Positions 25,724-36,231 of a stretch of DNA of 64,000 nucleotides are shown piece after piece; position 1 is the first letter of the stretch; each line of letters opens with the position of its first letter. This DNA comes from Roseiterribacter gracilis. Lineage in GTDB: Bacteria; Pseudomonadota; Alphaproteobacteria; BOG-932; Roseiterribacteraceae. The stretch is from positions 3,534,001 through 3,598,000 of the forward strand of contig BOPV01000001.1 of NCBI GenBank assembly GCA_018332375.1, given 5' to 3'. A program made the position numbers and the translations under genes. The notes under the pieces are model-generated. The model made no database searches. It was given only the letters and a program-made list of their open reading frames with translations, and was not told where the DNA came from.

Positions 25724-26302
25724 CTACCGCAGCGGTTGCGGCGTTGCCAGGGGCCCGTCTTCGGCCGGCCGGCGGCGGCGCGCCATGATCACCATCGGAT
25801 CGCTGGGATCGACCATGAGCTGAAAGCCGAATCCGCTCAGCAAGGTCAGCATTGGCCGGTTGTTGCGCCAGACCAGGGCCCAAATGTCGCGAACACCGGC
25901 ACGGTCGGCTTCGGCAAGCAGCGCCTGGGTCAGCACGCGGCCGACGCCGCGCCGCTGCCAGTCGTGCCGTACGATCAGCGCCAGTTCCGCCTCTTTGCTG
26001 GGCGCTGACTCCATCGCCAGCCGCGCGATGCCATACGCATCGAGCGGCCCATCGGCGCCCGGCAGCGGCAACGCCACCAGGGCCAGTTCGCGCGTGTGAT
26101 CGTAATTCGACAGGCGTTCGACCAGCTCGTCCGGTAGCGCCGGCAGCGATTCAAAGAAGCGGTTGCGCAGATCGTCCTCGGTCGCGTGCGCGAAGTTGGC
26201 GTGAAACAGCGGTGCGTCCTGCGGCACCACCGGACGCACGTGGATCTGCGTGCCGTCAGGCAGCGCAATCACCCGGTCGTCTGGATCCGCTTGCGTCAAC
26301 AC
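25724..26302 (-). CDS. GNAT family N-acetyltransferase
   Basis: This 192-residue acetyltransferase has the acetyl-CoA pyrophosphate loop [18 protein letters not shown] (the Q/RxxGxG/A motif), preceded by the beta strand KEAELALIV and followed by [22 protein letters not shown]. It resembles the GNAT domain of Pat-type protein acetyltransferases, without their CoA-ligase part. Substrate is unknown. It lies just downstream of tRNA-Arg on the same strand. Confidence 0.85.
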   Translation of the reverse strand: MLTQADPDDRVIALPDGTQIHVRPVVPQDAPLFHANFAHATEDDLRNRFFESLPALPDELVERLSNYDHTRELALVALPLPGADGPLDAYGIARLAMESAPSKEAELALIVRHDWQRRGVGRVLTQALLAEADRAGVRDIWALVWRNNRPMLTLLSGFGFQLMVDPSDPMVIMARRRRPAEDGPLATPQPLR

Positions 26303-26367
26303 AGCGCTGGCGATGTTGCGCCGGCCTGACCTGGGCGTCGAGCGCAGATGCTGGCACGGTGGCGCCC

Positions 26368-27051
26368 ATGCAAATCATCACCATTCTGCGCCACACCTTC
26401 GCCGCGCACGCGCGCACCTTGATCGGCGCAGTAATCGGCGCGGCGGTCGGCTTGGCATTGCCCGATGCGTTGGGCTGGCCAAGCCGTGCCTTGTTGGGCT
26501 GGGACGTGTTCTGCGCCGTGTCCTTGGCGCTGATTGCGTCGCTGCTTCGCTGTGGGCCGGACATGTTGCGCGAACGTGCGCGTCGCGAAGACGAAGGCCG
26601 TTTCATCATTCTGGGATTGCTGCTGGTCGCGGCCTTGGCGAGTTCGGTCGCAATCGGCTTTGCGATCCGTCCCGCCGACAAGATTCACGGCCCAGAATTG
26701 GCGCTCTATATCGTCGAAACCGCGGGCACGATCTTGTTGAGCTGGTTGCTGATGCAAACGCTGTTCGCGCTGCATTACGCGCGCGACTGGTACGCGCACG
26801 AGAATGCGGCCAAGAAACACCCGACCAAGCAAAAGAATCCGCCGCTGGAATTTCCCGGCGATACGCTGCCGGACTTCAGCGACTTTCTCTATTTCGCGGT
26901 CACGATCGGCATGACGTTCCAGACCAGCGACGTTACCGTCCATGCGCGCAACATGCGCCGGATTGTGTTGGCGCATGCGGTGATCGCATTCTTCTACAAT
27001 ACCGGCATCGTCGCGCTGTCGATCAACATCGTCGCCGGCTTGCTGCACTAA
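26368..27051 (+). CDS. DUF1345 domain integral membrane protein
   Basis: This 227-residue protein has about five membrane segments. It contains the DUF1345 signature near the C-terminus, FLYFAVTIGMTFQTSDVTV, after the ETAGTILLSWLLMQTLFALHYA segment. The ATG at 26368 begins a family-sized protein; the longer frame to 25852 is antisense to the acetyltransferase. It ends at a terminator. Molecular function of the family is not established to my knowledge. Confidence 0.85.
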   Translation: MQIITILRHTFAAHARTLIGAVIGAAVGLALPDALGWPSRALLGWDVFCAVSLALIASLLRCGPDMLRERARREDEGRFIILGLLLVAALASSVAIGFAIRPADKIHGPELALYIVETAGTILLSWLLMQTLFALHYARDWYAHENAAKKHPTKQKNPPLEFPGDTLPDFSDFLYFAVTIGMTFQTSDVTVHARNMRRIVLAHAVIAFFYNTGIVALSINIVAGLLH

Positions 27052-27053
27052 CG

Positions 27054-27083
27054 AAAAAGGCCCGGCGTGACGCCGGGCCTTTG
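27054..27083. terminator. intrinsic terminator
   Basis: The stem is AAGGCCCGGCG / CGCCGGGCCTT with a TGA loop, flanked by A and T runs. It serves the DUF1345 gene and probably also the convergent DUF2076 gene. Confidence 0.85.
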
Positions 27084-27099
27084 TTTGTCTGCGTCGGCG

Positions 27100-27780
27100 T
27101 TACGCCCAGTCGTCGCTGCCGCCGCTATCGAACGAGTCACTGCTGTCGCTCGCTGTGTCGAAATCCGAGCTGCTGCTGCCGCCGCTCGAACGATCGTCGA
27201 GGAAGCGATCGCCGCCGCCGCCAGCACCGCTGTCGCCGTAATAGTTGTTGACCACGGTTTCACCGAGGCCCGGCGTCGACGATACGCCCTGCGCGAAGGC
27301 CTGGTGTCCGCCGAACATCGACGACAGACCCTGAAACAACAGCGCGCCACCAGCGATGCCGACCGCAGTCGTTGCGGCCGAACGCAGGAACGAAGGCTGT
27401 TGTCCTTGCGGCGCGAAGGCCTGGGCCTGCGGCGCATATTGCGGCTGTTGCTGTTGCGGCGCTGCGCCCCACGGGCCCGCAGCGGGTGCCGGCTGCGCTG
27501 CGCGTGCAGCGCCGCCGCCTAGCAAGCCGCCCAGGAAACTTCCGCCGCCGCTCTGCTGCGGCTGCGCGGCCTGACGTTCGAGCTCCTGGATGCGCTGCTG
27601 CGCCTGGTTCAGTGCGAAGTCCTGCATCAGCACCGTCTGCGCCAACAGATAGGGCGCGTCCGGCACAAGTCGCACGGCGTCGCGGATCAGCTGCTCCGCC
27701 TCGGCATCTTTCTGCTGCGGCGGGGCCGCGCGTAGACGGTCGACCAAGTTGGTCAGCAGGTCGCGTTCCTGCGGGGTCAT
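27100..27780 (-). CDS. DUF2076 domain protein
   Basis: This 226-residue protein has the DUF2076 N-terminus MTPQERDLLTNLVDRL and the coiled-coil region MQDFALNQAQQRIQELERQAA. A Gln/Pro-rich linker, a Gly/Ala-rich hydrophobic segment (ATTAVGIAGGALLFQGL) and a low-complexity acidic Ser/Asp C-terminus (FDTASDSSDSFDSGGSDDWA) follow. The ATG at 27780 is chosen by homology to the family start. DUF2076 members are described as possible periplasmic ligand-binding sensors; I cannot add to that. Confidence 0.85.
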   Translation of the reverse strand: MTPQERDLLTNLVDRLRAAPPQQKDAEAEQLIRDAVRLVPDAPYLLAQTVLMQDFALNQAQQRIQELERQAAQPQQSGGGSFLGGLLGGGAARAAQPAPAAGPWGAAPQQQQPQYAPQAQAFAPQGQQPSFLRSAATTAVGIAGGALLFQGLSSMFGGHQAFAQGVSSTPGLGETVVNNYYGDSGAGGGGDRFLDDRSSGGSSSSDFDTASDSSDSFDSGGSDDWA

Positions 27781-27889
27781 GGATTGCTCCGATGGAAAGA
27801 GGATGCGGTCCGGCCTTAGGTAGGAACGCACAAGGCCTGGTGCAACGCGTCTTGGCAAGTGCGCTATCGGCGCGTTAGATTTTATCCCA

Positions 27890-28198
27890 ATGCGCCATTA
27901 CGCACTTATCTTGTTTCTAGCTATTCCGTCATGGGCTGCGGCTGCCGACGATTTCACGTCGGTTGCGGGCATGGTTCTGTGCCGCGGCAAGCCCCAGCTC
28001 GCTGAAGCGGCCCAGGCGACCGCACGGCACGACCAGGCCTGGCTCGGCGCGATCAAAGGTTGTCGCCGGATCGAGGCCGGCGCCCGCGTGATCGAAGTGG
28101 CGTTCGACCGCAAGCTGCATGCAGCCAAAGTGCGGGTCCTTTGGCCGGATCAACGGACCGAGCTGGGCTGGACCTTCGCCCAATATGTCCGACGCTAA
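27890..28198 (+). CDS. small secreted protein, unknown
   Basis: This 102-residue protein has a clear signal peptide (MRHYALILFLAIPSWAAAADD, cleavage near AAA-DD). The mature part has two Cys (MVLCRGK and KGCRRIE) that could form a disulfide, and a C-terminal WPDQRTELGWTFAQYV. No family was recognised. Confidence 0.6.
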   Translation: MRHYALILFLAIPSWAAAADDFTSVAGMVLCRGKPQLAEAAQATARHDQAWLGAIKGCRRIEAGARVIEVAFDRKLHAAKVRVLWPDQRTELGWTFAQYVRR

Positions 28199-28253
28199 AC
28201 CGCCCGCAGAAATCCCGTCTGGGTCTTTGTGCGGAACGTGCTAGCTGACTCGC

Positions 28254-28976
28254 ATGCCCGAACCGAAAAAAGGGGCGGTGGTCATTACCGGTGCTGCCGG
28301 TGACCTCGGCTCACATCTGGTCAGCAAATATGCCGAAGACGGTTTCACCGTCATCGCTGCGGATATCGAACCCGTCGCGAAGCGCGAACGCGTCGTTCCG
28401 CTGGTGGTGGACATCACCGATCGCGAAGCGGTGTTTGCGCTGGCGGCGCGCGCCGCCGATCAAGCTGGCGGACTTGTCAGCTGGATCAACAGCGCCGGCA
28501 TTTTCGTGCCGACCGATATTGCCGAAGCCGACGAAGCCAATTGGCATCGGACGATTGCGGTCAATCTGACCGGCACGTTTTTCGGTTGCGCGGCGGCGTT
28601 TGAAGTCATGCGCAACGAAGGCGGCGGACGCATCGTCAATCTTGGCGCAGTAGCAGGACGGCGCGGTGGGTTGGACGTGCATCCTGCGTGGGCGGCATCG
28701 AAAGAAGGCGTGCACGCGTTGACGCGTGTGTATGCGGCGGCCGGCGCGCCGCACGGAATTCTCGTCAACGCGGTTGCGCCGGGGCTGATTGAAAGTCAGG
28801 CGACGCAACTCTTCGCCGACGAAGATCGCGAACGTCTCACCGAATCTCATCCGCTCAAGCGTCTCGCGCATATCGAGGAGGTTGCGGCCGCGGTGCGTTT
28901 CCTGACATCGCCCGAAGCGAGCTACGTCAACGGCACGATTCTGACGGTCGATGGCGGCGCCAACGTCGGGCACTAG
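28254..28976 (+). CDS. SDR family protein lacking catalytic Ser and Tyr
   Basis: This 240-residue short-chain dehydrogenase fold has the NAD(P)-binding TGAAGDLGSHL motif, the NSAG segment (WINSAGIF) and the C-terminal PGLIESQAT region. In the active site the usual Ser is Ala132 (NLGAVAG) and the Tyr of YxxxK is Trp146 (AWAASK), while Lys150 remains. The protein may be catalytically inactive or work by another mechanism. It stands alone between two small secreted proteins. Confidence 0.85.
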   Translation: MPEPKKGAVVITGAAGDLGSHLVSKYAEDGFTVIAADIEPVAKRERVVPLVVDITDREAVFALAARAADQAGGLVSWINSAGIFVPTDIAEADEANWHRTIAVNLTGTFFGCAAAFEVMRNEGGGRIVNLGAVAGRRGGLDVHPAWAASKEGVHALTRVYAAAGAPHGILVNAVAPGLIESQATQLFADEDRERLTESHPLKRLAHIEEVAAAVRFLTSPEASYVNGTILTVDGGANVGH

Positions 28977-29007
28977 AAATTTGGCGCGTGCGTGCAACAT
29001 GGTTTGC

Positions 29008-29442
29008 ATGCGCATCACCCTTGGTTTGCTGCTGACCACATCACTCTGGGTTTTGCCTGCGACGGCGCAGACGGTGCAGGTCGACGCCGCCCCTTGGTCG
29101 CCGGGCGGCGGTCCAGTGCGGGTGGCACCGACCGATCTTGGCCAAACCCCGTCGGCACAAAAACAGGCGCCGCTGCGCAAGGCGCATTCGCACCTGCACC
29201 CAGGCGACGCGCAACGCCGCCAGGACGAGCGCGATCTGGCCGACGGATTGGCCGCGCAAAGCTTGTCGAATGCCGAAGCCGCGCAAATGACGCAGAAGCT
29301 GCAGCGCGAGATCCTAAACCAGCAATATTCGAACGAGATGCGGGCCGATCAGGCCGAACGCGATCGTGCCGCGCTGCAAATGCAGCTCACCCAGCCGCAA
29401 CCAATTTTCATCGTACCGCCCGGCGTCATTCCGAAGCGGTAG
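29008..29442 (+). CDS. secreted helical protein, unknown
   Basis: This about 144-residue protein has a signal peptide MRITLGLLLTTSLWVLPATA. A Pro/Gly/Val-rich stretch, a His-containing basic part (KAHSHLHPGDAQRRQDERD) and a Gln/Glu-rich helix that may form a coiled coil (AQMTQKLQREILNQQYSNEM) follow. An ATG at 28999 is an alternative start. No family was recognised. Confidence 0.55.
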   Translation: MRITLGLLLTTSLWVLPATAQTVQVDAAPWSPGGGPVRVAPTDLGQTPSAQKQAPLRKAHSHLHPGDAQRRQDERDLADGLAAQSLSNAEAAQMTQKLQREILNQQYSNEMRADQAERDRAALQMQLTQPQPIFIVPPGVIPKR

Positions 29443-29534
29443 CGGCTCTTGCACCGCGCGGCAGTTGCAAGACCGCGCGCGGGGGCTATCGTACGCGCCA
29501 TTCCGATTACGCCAACTTTTGAGGCATGAGAGCG

Positions 29535-31037
29535 ATGACGCGCGCCATCCATCACTGGATCAACGGCAAGGAAGTCCCGGGCAAGTCCGGCCGCACCGGT
29601 GAAGTGTTCGACCCCGCCACCGGCGAAGTGCAGGCGCATGTCGATTATGCCAGCACCGAAGAAGTCGACGCCGCAGTGCAAGCTGCTGCTGCTGCATTCC
29701 CGGCCTGGTCGGCGCAGTCGCCGCTGAAGCGCGCGCGCATCATGTTCGCGTTCAAAGCGCTGGTCGAAGCCAATCTCGACAAGCTGGCGAAGGCGATCAC
29801 CAGCGAGCACGGCAAGACATTGCCGGATTCGAAGGGCGAAATTGGCCGCGGCCTCGAAGTCGTCGAATTCGCGTGCGGCATCCCGCATCTGCTGAAAGGT
29901 GATTTCACCGATCAGGTCGGCACTGGCATCGATTCATATTCGATGCGCCAGCCGCTGGGCGTCGTCGGCTGCATCACGCCGTTCAACTTCCCGGCGATGG
30001 TGCCGATGTGGATGGTGCCGTTGGCGCTGGCCTGCGGCAACACGGTGGTGTTGAAGCCGAGCGAGCGCGATCCGTCGCTGGCCAACATGCTGGCGAAGCT
30101 GTTCCAGGAAGCGGGCCTGCCCGACGGTTGCTTCAACGTCGTGCACGGCGACAAGCCGGCCGTCGATGGTCTGCTGCATCACCCGGTCGTGCAGGCGATG
30201 TCGTTCGTCGGTTCGACGCCGATTGCTGAATATGTCTATGCGACCGCAACCGCGCACGGAAAGCGTGCGCAATGTTTCGGTGGCGCCAAGAACCACATGA
30301 TCATTATGCCGGACGCTGATCTCGATCAGGCGGCCGATGCGTTGATCGGTGCGGGTTACGGTTCGGCCGGCGAACGTTGCATGGCGATTTCGGTAGCGGT
30401 GCCGGTCGGGGAAAAGACTGCCGACGCGCTGGTCGAACGTCTGGCGCCGCGCGTGCGCGGATTGAAAGTCGGTCACGGCCTCGATCCCGAAGCTGAATTC
30501 GGTCCGCTGGTCACCAAACAGCATCTCGAAAAAGTGCGCGGCTATGTCGAGCACGGCATCAAAGAAGGCGCCAAGCTCGTCGTCGACGGTCGCAACTTCA
30601 CCGCGCAGGGCTACGAAAACGGCTTCTATATGGGCGGCTGCCTGTTCGACAACGTCACCACCGATATGAAGATCTACAAGGAAGAGATCTTCGGTCCGGT
30701 TCTGTCGGTGGCGCGTGCCAACGACTTCGAACAGGCGGTTGGCTGGGTGAACAAGCACGAATTCGGCAACGGCACCGCGATCTTCACGCGCGACGGCGAC
30801 GCGGCGCGTGAATATGCCAGCCGCATTCAGGTCGGCATGGTCGGCGTCAACGTGCCGATCCCGGTGCCGATGGCCTATCACTCGTTCGGCGGCTGGAAGC
30901 GTTCGTCGTTCGGCGATCACAATATGTACGGCGCTGAAAGCGTGCGCTTCTACACGCGCGTCAAAACCATCACGGCGCGTTGGCCGACCGGCGTGCGCAG
31001 CGGCGCCGAATTCAACTTCGCGTCACGCGGGCACTAA
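29535..31037 (+). CDS. mmsA: methylmalonate-semialdehyde dehydrogenase (acylating)
   Basis: This is a CoA-acylating aldehyde dehydrogenase of valine and inositol catabolism, converting methylmalonate semialdehyde to propionyl-CoA. About 500 residues. The family motifs are [33 protein letters not shown] and the catalytic Cys in [11 protein letters not shown]. The start at 29535 has better spacing to the GAGG site than the ATG at 29526. It complements the isobutyryl-CoA branch genes at 37963-41107. A terminator follows. Confidence 0.95.
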   Translation: MTRAIHHWINGKEVPGKSGRTGEVFDPATGEVQAHVDYASTEEVDAAVQAAAAAFPAWSAQSPLKRARIMFAFKALVEANLDKLAKAITSEHGKTLPDSKGEIGRGLEVVEFACGIPHLLKGDFTDQVGTGIDSYSMRQPLGVVGCITPFNFPAMVPMWMVPLALACGNTVVLKPSERDPSLANMLAKLFQEAGLPDGCFNVVHGDKPAVDGLLHHPVVQAMSFVGSTPIAEYVYATATAHGKRAQCFGGAKNHMIIMPDADLDQAADALIGAGYGSAGERCMAISVAVPVGEKTADALVERLAPRVRGLKVGHGLDPEAEFGPLVTKQHLEKVRGYVEHGIKEGAKLVVDGRNFTAQGYENGFYMGGCLFDNVTTDMKIYKEEIFGPVLSVARANDFEQAVGWVNKHEFGNGTAIFTRDGDAAREYASRIQVGMVGVNVPIPVPMAYHSFGGWKRSSFGDHNMYGAESVRFYTRVKTITARWPTGVRSGAEFNFASRGH

Positions 31038-31057
31038 AGCGCCGCTTGCGGTGAAAG

Positions 31058-31090
31058 AAGGGCGCGTCCTTCGCGGGACGCGCCCTTTTT
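31058..31090 (+). terminator. intrinsic terminator of mmsA
   Basis: The stem is AAGGGCGCGTCC / GGACGCGCCCTT with a short loop and a T run. Confidence 0.85.
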
Positions 31091-31150
31091 GTTTGCGCAC
31101 GATTGCGCTGCCGGCCACGAATCGGGCAGCGTCCGCGGCCAGGAGGCGCC

Positions 31151-33118
31151 GTGCACAAACTCGATCGACGAACCCTGTTGGGTGGCCTTGTCGCGGCAAG
31201 CTGCGTTCCGCGCGGCGTCTGGGCTGCCGACGCGGACCTGATCCCGCGCGCGCTTCTGTTTGCCGAGCCGGATGTGGCCGCGCCGCGCTTTGTCGATCGT
31301 GCCGGAACGCAACTGGTCTGGCGCGCAGTTCATTACGGCGCGCCGAACCTCTTCACAGCGCCAGCAGACGATCTAAAAGCGGCGCGACCGTTGACCCAGC
31401 TCCGCGATCGCGGCATTCGCGGCCCATTTCGCGCCAACGCTGCTGGTACGCACATTGTCTACGGGGCCGACGACAATGGCGACGAAAGCTGGCGCTACTA
31501 TTCAATCGAGATCGCGACGCGGAAAACCATTCCGCTCACGTCTGATTTGCGTTTGCGCGCGGCGCTCGTCGGCTACAGCGCTGACAATGCGAACGAAATG
31601 GTGTTCGCGCACAACGAGCGCCGCCGAGACCGCCTTGATCTGTACCGTATCGATGTCACGACCGGCGTTGCGACTCTGCAATACGCAAACGACGACTTCG
31701 AACAGATCTGGGTCGATTCTAGCCTGGAGCATCGCCTCGGCTTAAAGAGCGAGGCCAAAGGCAAGCCGGCATTTTACCTGCGCGTTCCGGGTGGAAATTT
31801 CCAGCCGCTACGGTCGCCGCTGAGTGACGCCGCGACGCCCTATATCGTTGGCCGTGAGGACCTGAACTACTGGTTCGATCGGAAAGGCGACGGCACCAAC
31901 AGCTTGGTGGAAGTCGAAGAGCGGGTCGGGCGTAAGCGCGTCTTGTTCCAGGATCCGCGCGCCGACATTTCGCGCATCCTGCACGTGACGGAAGGCGGGC
32001 CGGTTGGCGCCGTTTGCATCGACTATTTGAAGCCGGAATGGCATGCGGTCGATCCGACCTTTGCACCACAGCTTGCGCAGATGGAGGCAGCGGCGGCCGG
32101 TTTTCTTGTCGACCGGACACTGTCGGCGGATGGGAAGCGGGCGATCCTGCATTTCGTGTCGGACACCGCACCAGCCACGTTTCATCTTTACGACGTAGCA
32201 ACCGGGCAGGCGCGCGCGTTATTTGCCGATCGCGCAAAGCTGCGTGACGTGGCGCTACGCCCGATGGATGCGCAAGTGATCCGCAGCCGCGATGGGCTCG
32301 ACCTCACGACGTATCTGACCTTGCCCTCGACGGGTGCGCGCGGTGTGCCGTTGGTCATCAACGTACACGGTGGACCGCACGCACGCGACGCGTGGGGGTT
32401 CGACACGACCCATCAATGGCTCGCCAATCGCGGCTATGCGGTACTAAGCGTCAATTTTCGGGGCTCGACCGGTTTTGGCTCGAAGTTCGTCAAAGCCGGC
32501 GAGGGCCAATGGGGCGCGAAAATGCATGACGACATCATGGATGCGCTCGCCTGGGCGGTCGCGCGCGGCGTGGCCGATCCTGCGCGTGTCGCGATCATGG
32601 GGTCGAGCTATGGCGGCTACGAAGTGCTGATGGCGTTGATCCGCGACGGCGACAAATTTGCCTGCGGCATCGATCAGTTCGGCGTGTCCAATCTGGTCGG
32701 CATGGCCGATCGCTACAGATCGCCATATCGTGAGGCATTCGCGCGTTCGGTCGGCGACACATTCACGCCGGCAAGCCAGACGAGCCTGACCAAAGGCTCC
32801 CCGTTCTATCTCGCCGACAAGCTCACGAAACCGCTGTTGATTGCCCAGGGCAGCAACGATCCGCGCGTGCGTAAGATCGACACCGACCTGCTAATGCGCG
32901 AATTGCGCGATCGCAATGCGCCGGTCATCTACACTGTATTCGCCGACGACGGGCACGGTCTTGGGCAAGCAGGCAATCGCCTTGCTCTTGCAGCGATCAC
33001 CGAAGCATTTCTTGCCAAACATCTCGGAGGCTCCGCCGAGCCGTTCGGGAATGCGCTGCGCGGCGTCAATCTCGATGTGCGCGATGGCGCTGATCTCTTG
33101 CCGGGGCTGCGCATCTGA
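31151..33118 (+). CDS. exported S9 prolyl oligopeptidase family peptidase
   Basis: This 655-residue serine peptidase has an N-terminal signal containing a twin Arg (LDRRTLLGGLVAASC), so Tat or Sec export is possible. A beta-propeller precedes the C-terminal alpha/beta hydrolase domain with VINVHGGPHARD, nucleophile Ser in MGSSYGGYE, Asp in SNDPRVRK and His in DDGHGLG. The GTG at 31151 is chosen because AGGAGG lies four bases upstream. It likely degrades peptides in the periplasm. Confidence 0.92.
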   Translation: MHKLDRRTLLGGLVAASCVPRGVWAADADLIPRALLFAEPDVAAPRFVDRAGTQLVWRAVHYGAPNLFTAPADDLKAARPLTQLRDRGIRGPFRANAAGTHIVYGADDNGDESWRYYSIEIATRKTIPLTSDLRLRAALVGYSADNANEMVFAHNERRRDRLDLYRIDVTTGVATLQYANDDFEQIWVDSSLEHRLGLKSEAKGKPAFYLRVPGGNFQPLRSPLSDAATPYIVGREDLNYWFDRKGDGTNSLVEVEERVGRKRVLFQDPRADISRILHVTEGGPVGAVCIDYLKPEWHAVDPTFAPQLAQMEAAAAGFLVDRTLSADGKRAILHFVSDTAPATFHLYDVATGQARALFADRAKLRDVALRPMDAQVIRSRDGLDLTTYLTLPSTGARGVPLVINVHGGPHARDAWGFDTTHQWLANRGYAVLSVNFRGSTGFGSKFVKAGEGQWGAKMHDDIMDALAWAVARGVADPARVAIMGSSYGGYEVLMALIRDGDKFACGIDQFGVSNLVGMADRYRSPYREAFARSVGDTFTPASQTSLTKGSPFYLADKLTKPLLIAQGSNDPRVRKIDTDLLMRELRDRNAPVIYTVFADDGHGLGQAGNRLALAAITEAFLAKHLGGSAEPFGNALRGVNLDVRDGADLLPGLRI

Positions 33119-33137
33119 CGACGCGCAGCCCCGGCGG

Positions 33138-33779
33138 TCAGTGTTCGGTGCCGCCACCGGCTTCGTCGCCCCACAATTGTTTGAGGCGCGCATCGCGGCC
33201 GCAATTGAAGCGGTAGAAGCGATAGGCGATCGCGTTCTTCTTGTAATAGTCCTGGTGATATTCTTCGGCGCGATAGAACGGGCCCGCGTCGGCGATCTGG
33301 GTCACGACCTGGTTGCTGCCGAATTTCTTCTGCACATCGGCGCGCGATGCTTCGGCCGCTTTTTTCTGTTCGTCGTCATGCACGAAAATCGCAGTGCGGT
33401 ACTGGGTGCCGCTATCGCAGAACTGACGATCCTTGGTCAGCGGATCGACATTGCGCCAATAGACGTACAGCAATTGCGGGTAGGTGACTTTCGCCGGGTC
33501 GTAGACGACTTGCACCGCTTCGGCGTGGCCTGTCGTGCCGGCAGAAACCTGCTCGTAGGTCGCGTTGGCGACGGTGCCGCCGGTATAGCCGCTGATTGTG
33601 GCGACGACGCCCGGCGTGCTGTCGAAAGGCGGCTCCATGCACCAGAAACAGCCGCCCGCGAAGGTCGCGACTTTGAGGCCCGGTGCGGGCGGCGGCTGCA
33701 CTTCGCTTGCCGTCGCGGAACCGATCACCCCGATCGCAAATGTAATTGCGACCAGCGCCGCCTGGATTTTCGTCCTCAT
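33138..33779 (-). CDS. msrA: peptide-methionine (S)-S-oxide reductase, periplasmic
   Basis: MsrA reduces methionine-S-sulfoxide in proteins. The catalytic motif GGCFWCMEPPF is present, with GYTGG and GHAEAVQVVYDP. An N-terminal signal (AALVAITFAIGVIGSATA) predicts a periplasmic location. Resolving Cys candidates are QFCDSG and FNCGRD. The ATG at 33779 has GAGGG five bases upstream. About 213 residues. It is convergent with the S9 peptidase gene. Confidence 0.93.
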   Translation of the reverse strand: MRTKIQAALVAITFAIGVIGSATASEVQPPPAPGLKVATFAGGCFWCMEPPFDSTPGVVATISGYTGGTVANATYEQVSAGTTGHAEAVQVVYDPAKVTYPQLLYVYWRNVDPLTKDRQFCDSGTQYRTAIFVHDDEQKKAAEASRADVQKKFGSNQVVTQIADAGPFYRAEEYHQDYYKKNAIAYRFYRFNCGRDARLKQLWGDEAGGGTEH

Positions 33780-33805
33780 CCGACCCTCAAAAGAAGCCAT
33801 GTCCA

Positions 33806-33879
33806 GCAGTGTCCCGATTCCGAAGTCGGCGGTGCGCGTGGCAAGCTCGAGCGAACTTCGGAATCGATCAGGACACTGC
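33806..33879. repeat. large imperfect hairpin repeat, copy 1
   Basis: The outer arms GCAGTGTCC/GGACACTGC (9 bp) and inner arms CGATTCCGAAGT/ACTTCGGAATCG (12 bp) pair, with a four-base bulge on the right and a loop of about 28 bases. It shares the GAACTTC...ATC...ACACT architecture with copy 2. Confidence 0.75.
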
Positions 33880-33892
33880 CAAAGTTATGTTT

Positions 33893-33969
33893 CTAGTGTG
33901 CTTTTCGGATTTGAAGTTCGCCTCGGTGCCTGACCCAGGATCGGGCGAACTTCAAATCCAGCACACTAG
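33893..33969. repeat. large imperfect hairpin repeat, copy 2
   Basis: The outer arms CTAGTGTGC/GCACACTAG and inner arms GGATTTGAAGTTCGCC/GGCGAACTTCAAATCC pair, with a short bulge on the left. The right halves of the two hairpins align (GAACTTC-AATC-ACACT), so this and copy 1 look like members of one palindromic repeat family. Confidence 0.75.
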
Positions 33970-34072
33970 TTCGCACGGCTTCCATGCCGGTTACGCGACA
34001 CCGCGCGGCTTGTCCCGGCCCAGGGCGCCTTGCTATGCAGCCCGACCTCCTAAAAGTGTGGGACCGCAACCG

Positions 34073-36188
<2,116 letters not shown>

Positions 36189-36192
36189 AAAT

Positions 36193-36226
36193 ACGGCGCG
36201 CTCCCAAGAGCGCGCCGTTTTCTTTT
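36193..36226. terminator. bidirectional intrinsic terminator
   Basis: The stem is ACGGCGCGCTC / GAGCGCGCCGT with loop CCAA and a T run to the right. It separates the ferredoxin gene from the convergent porin gene. Confidence 0.85.
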
Positions 36227-36231
36227 CCTTC

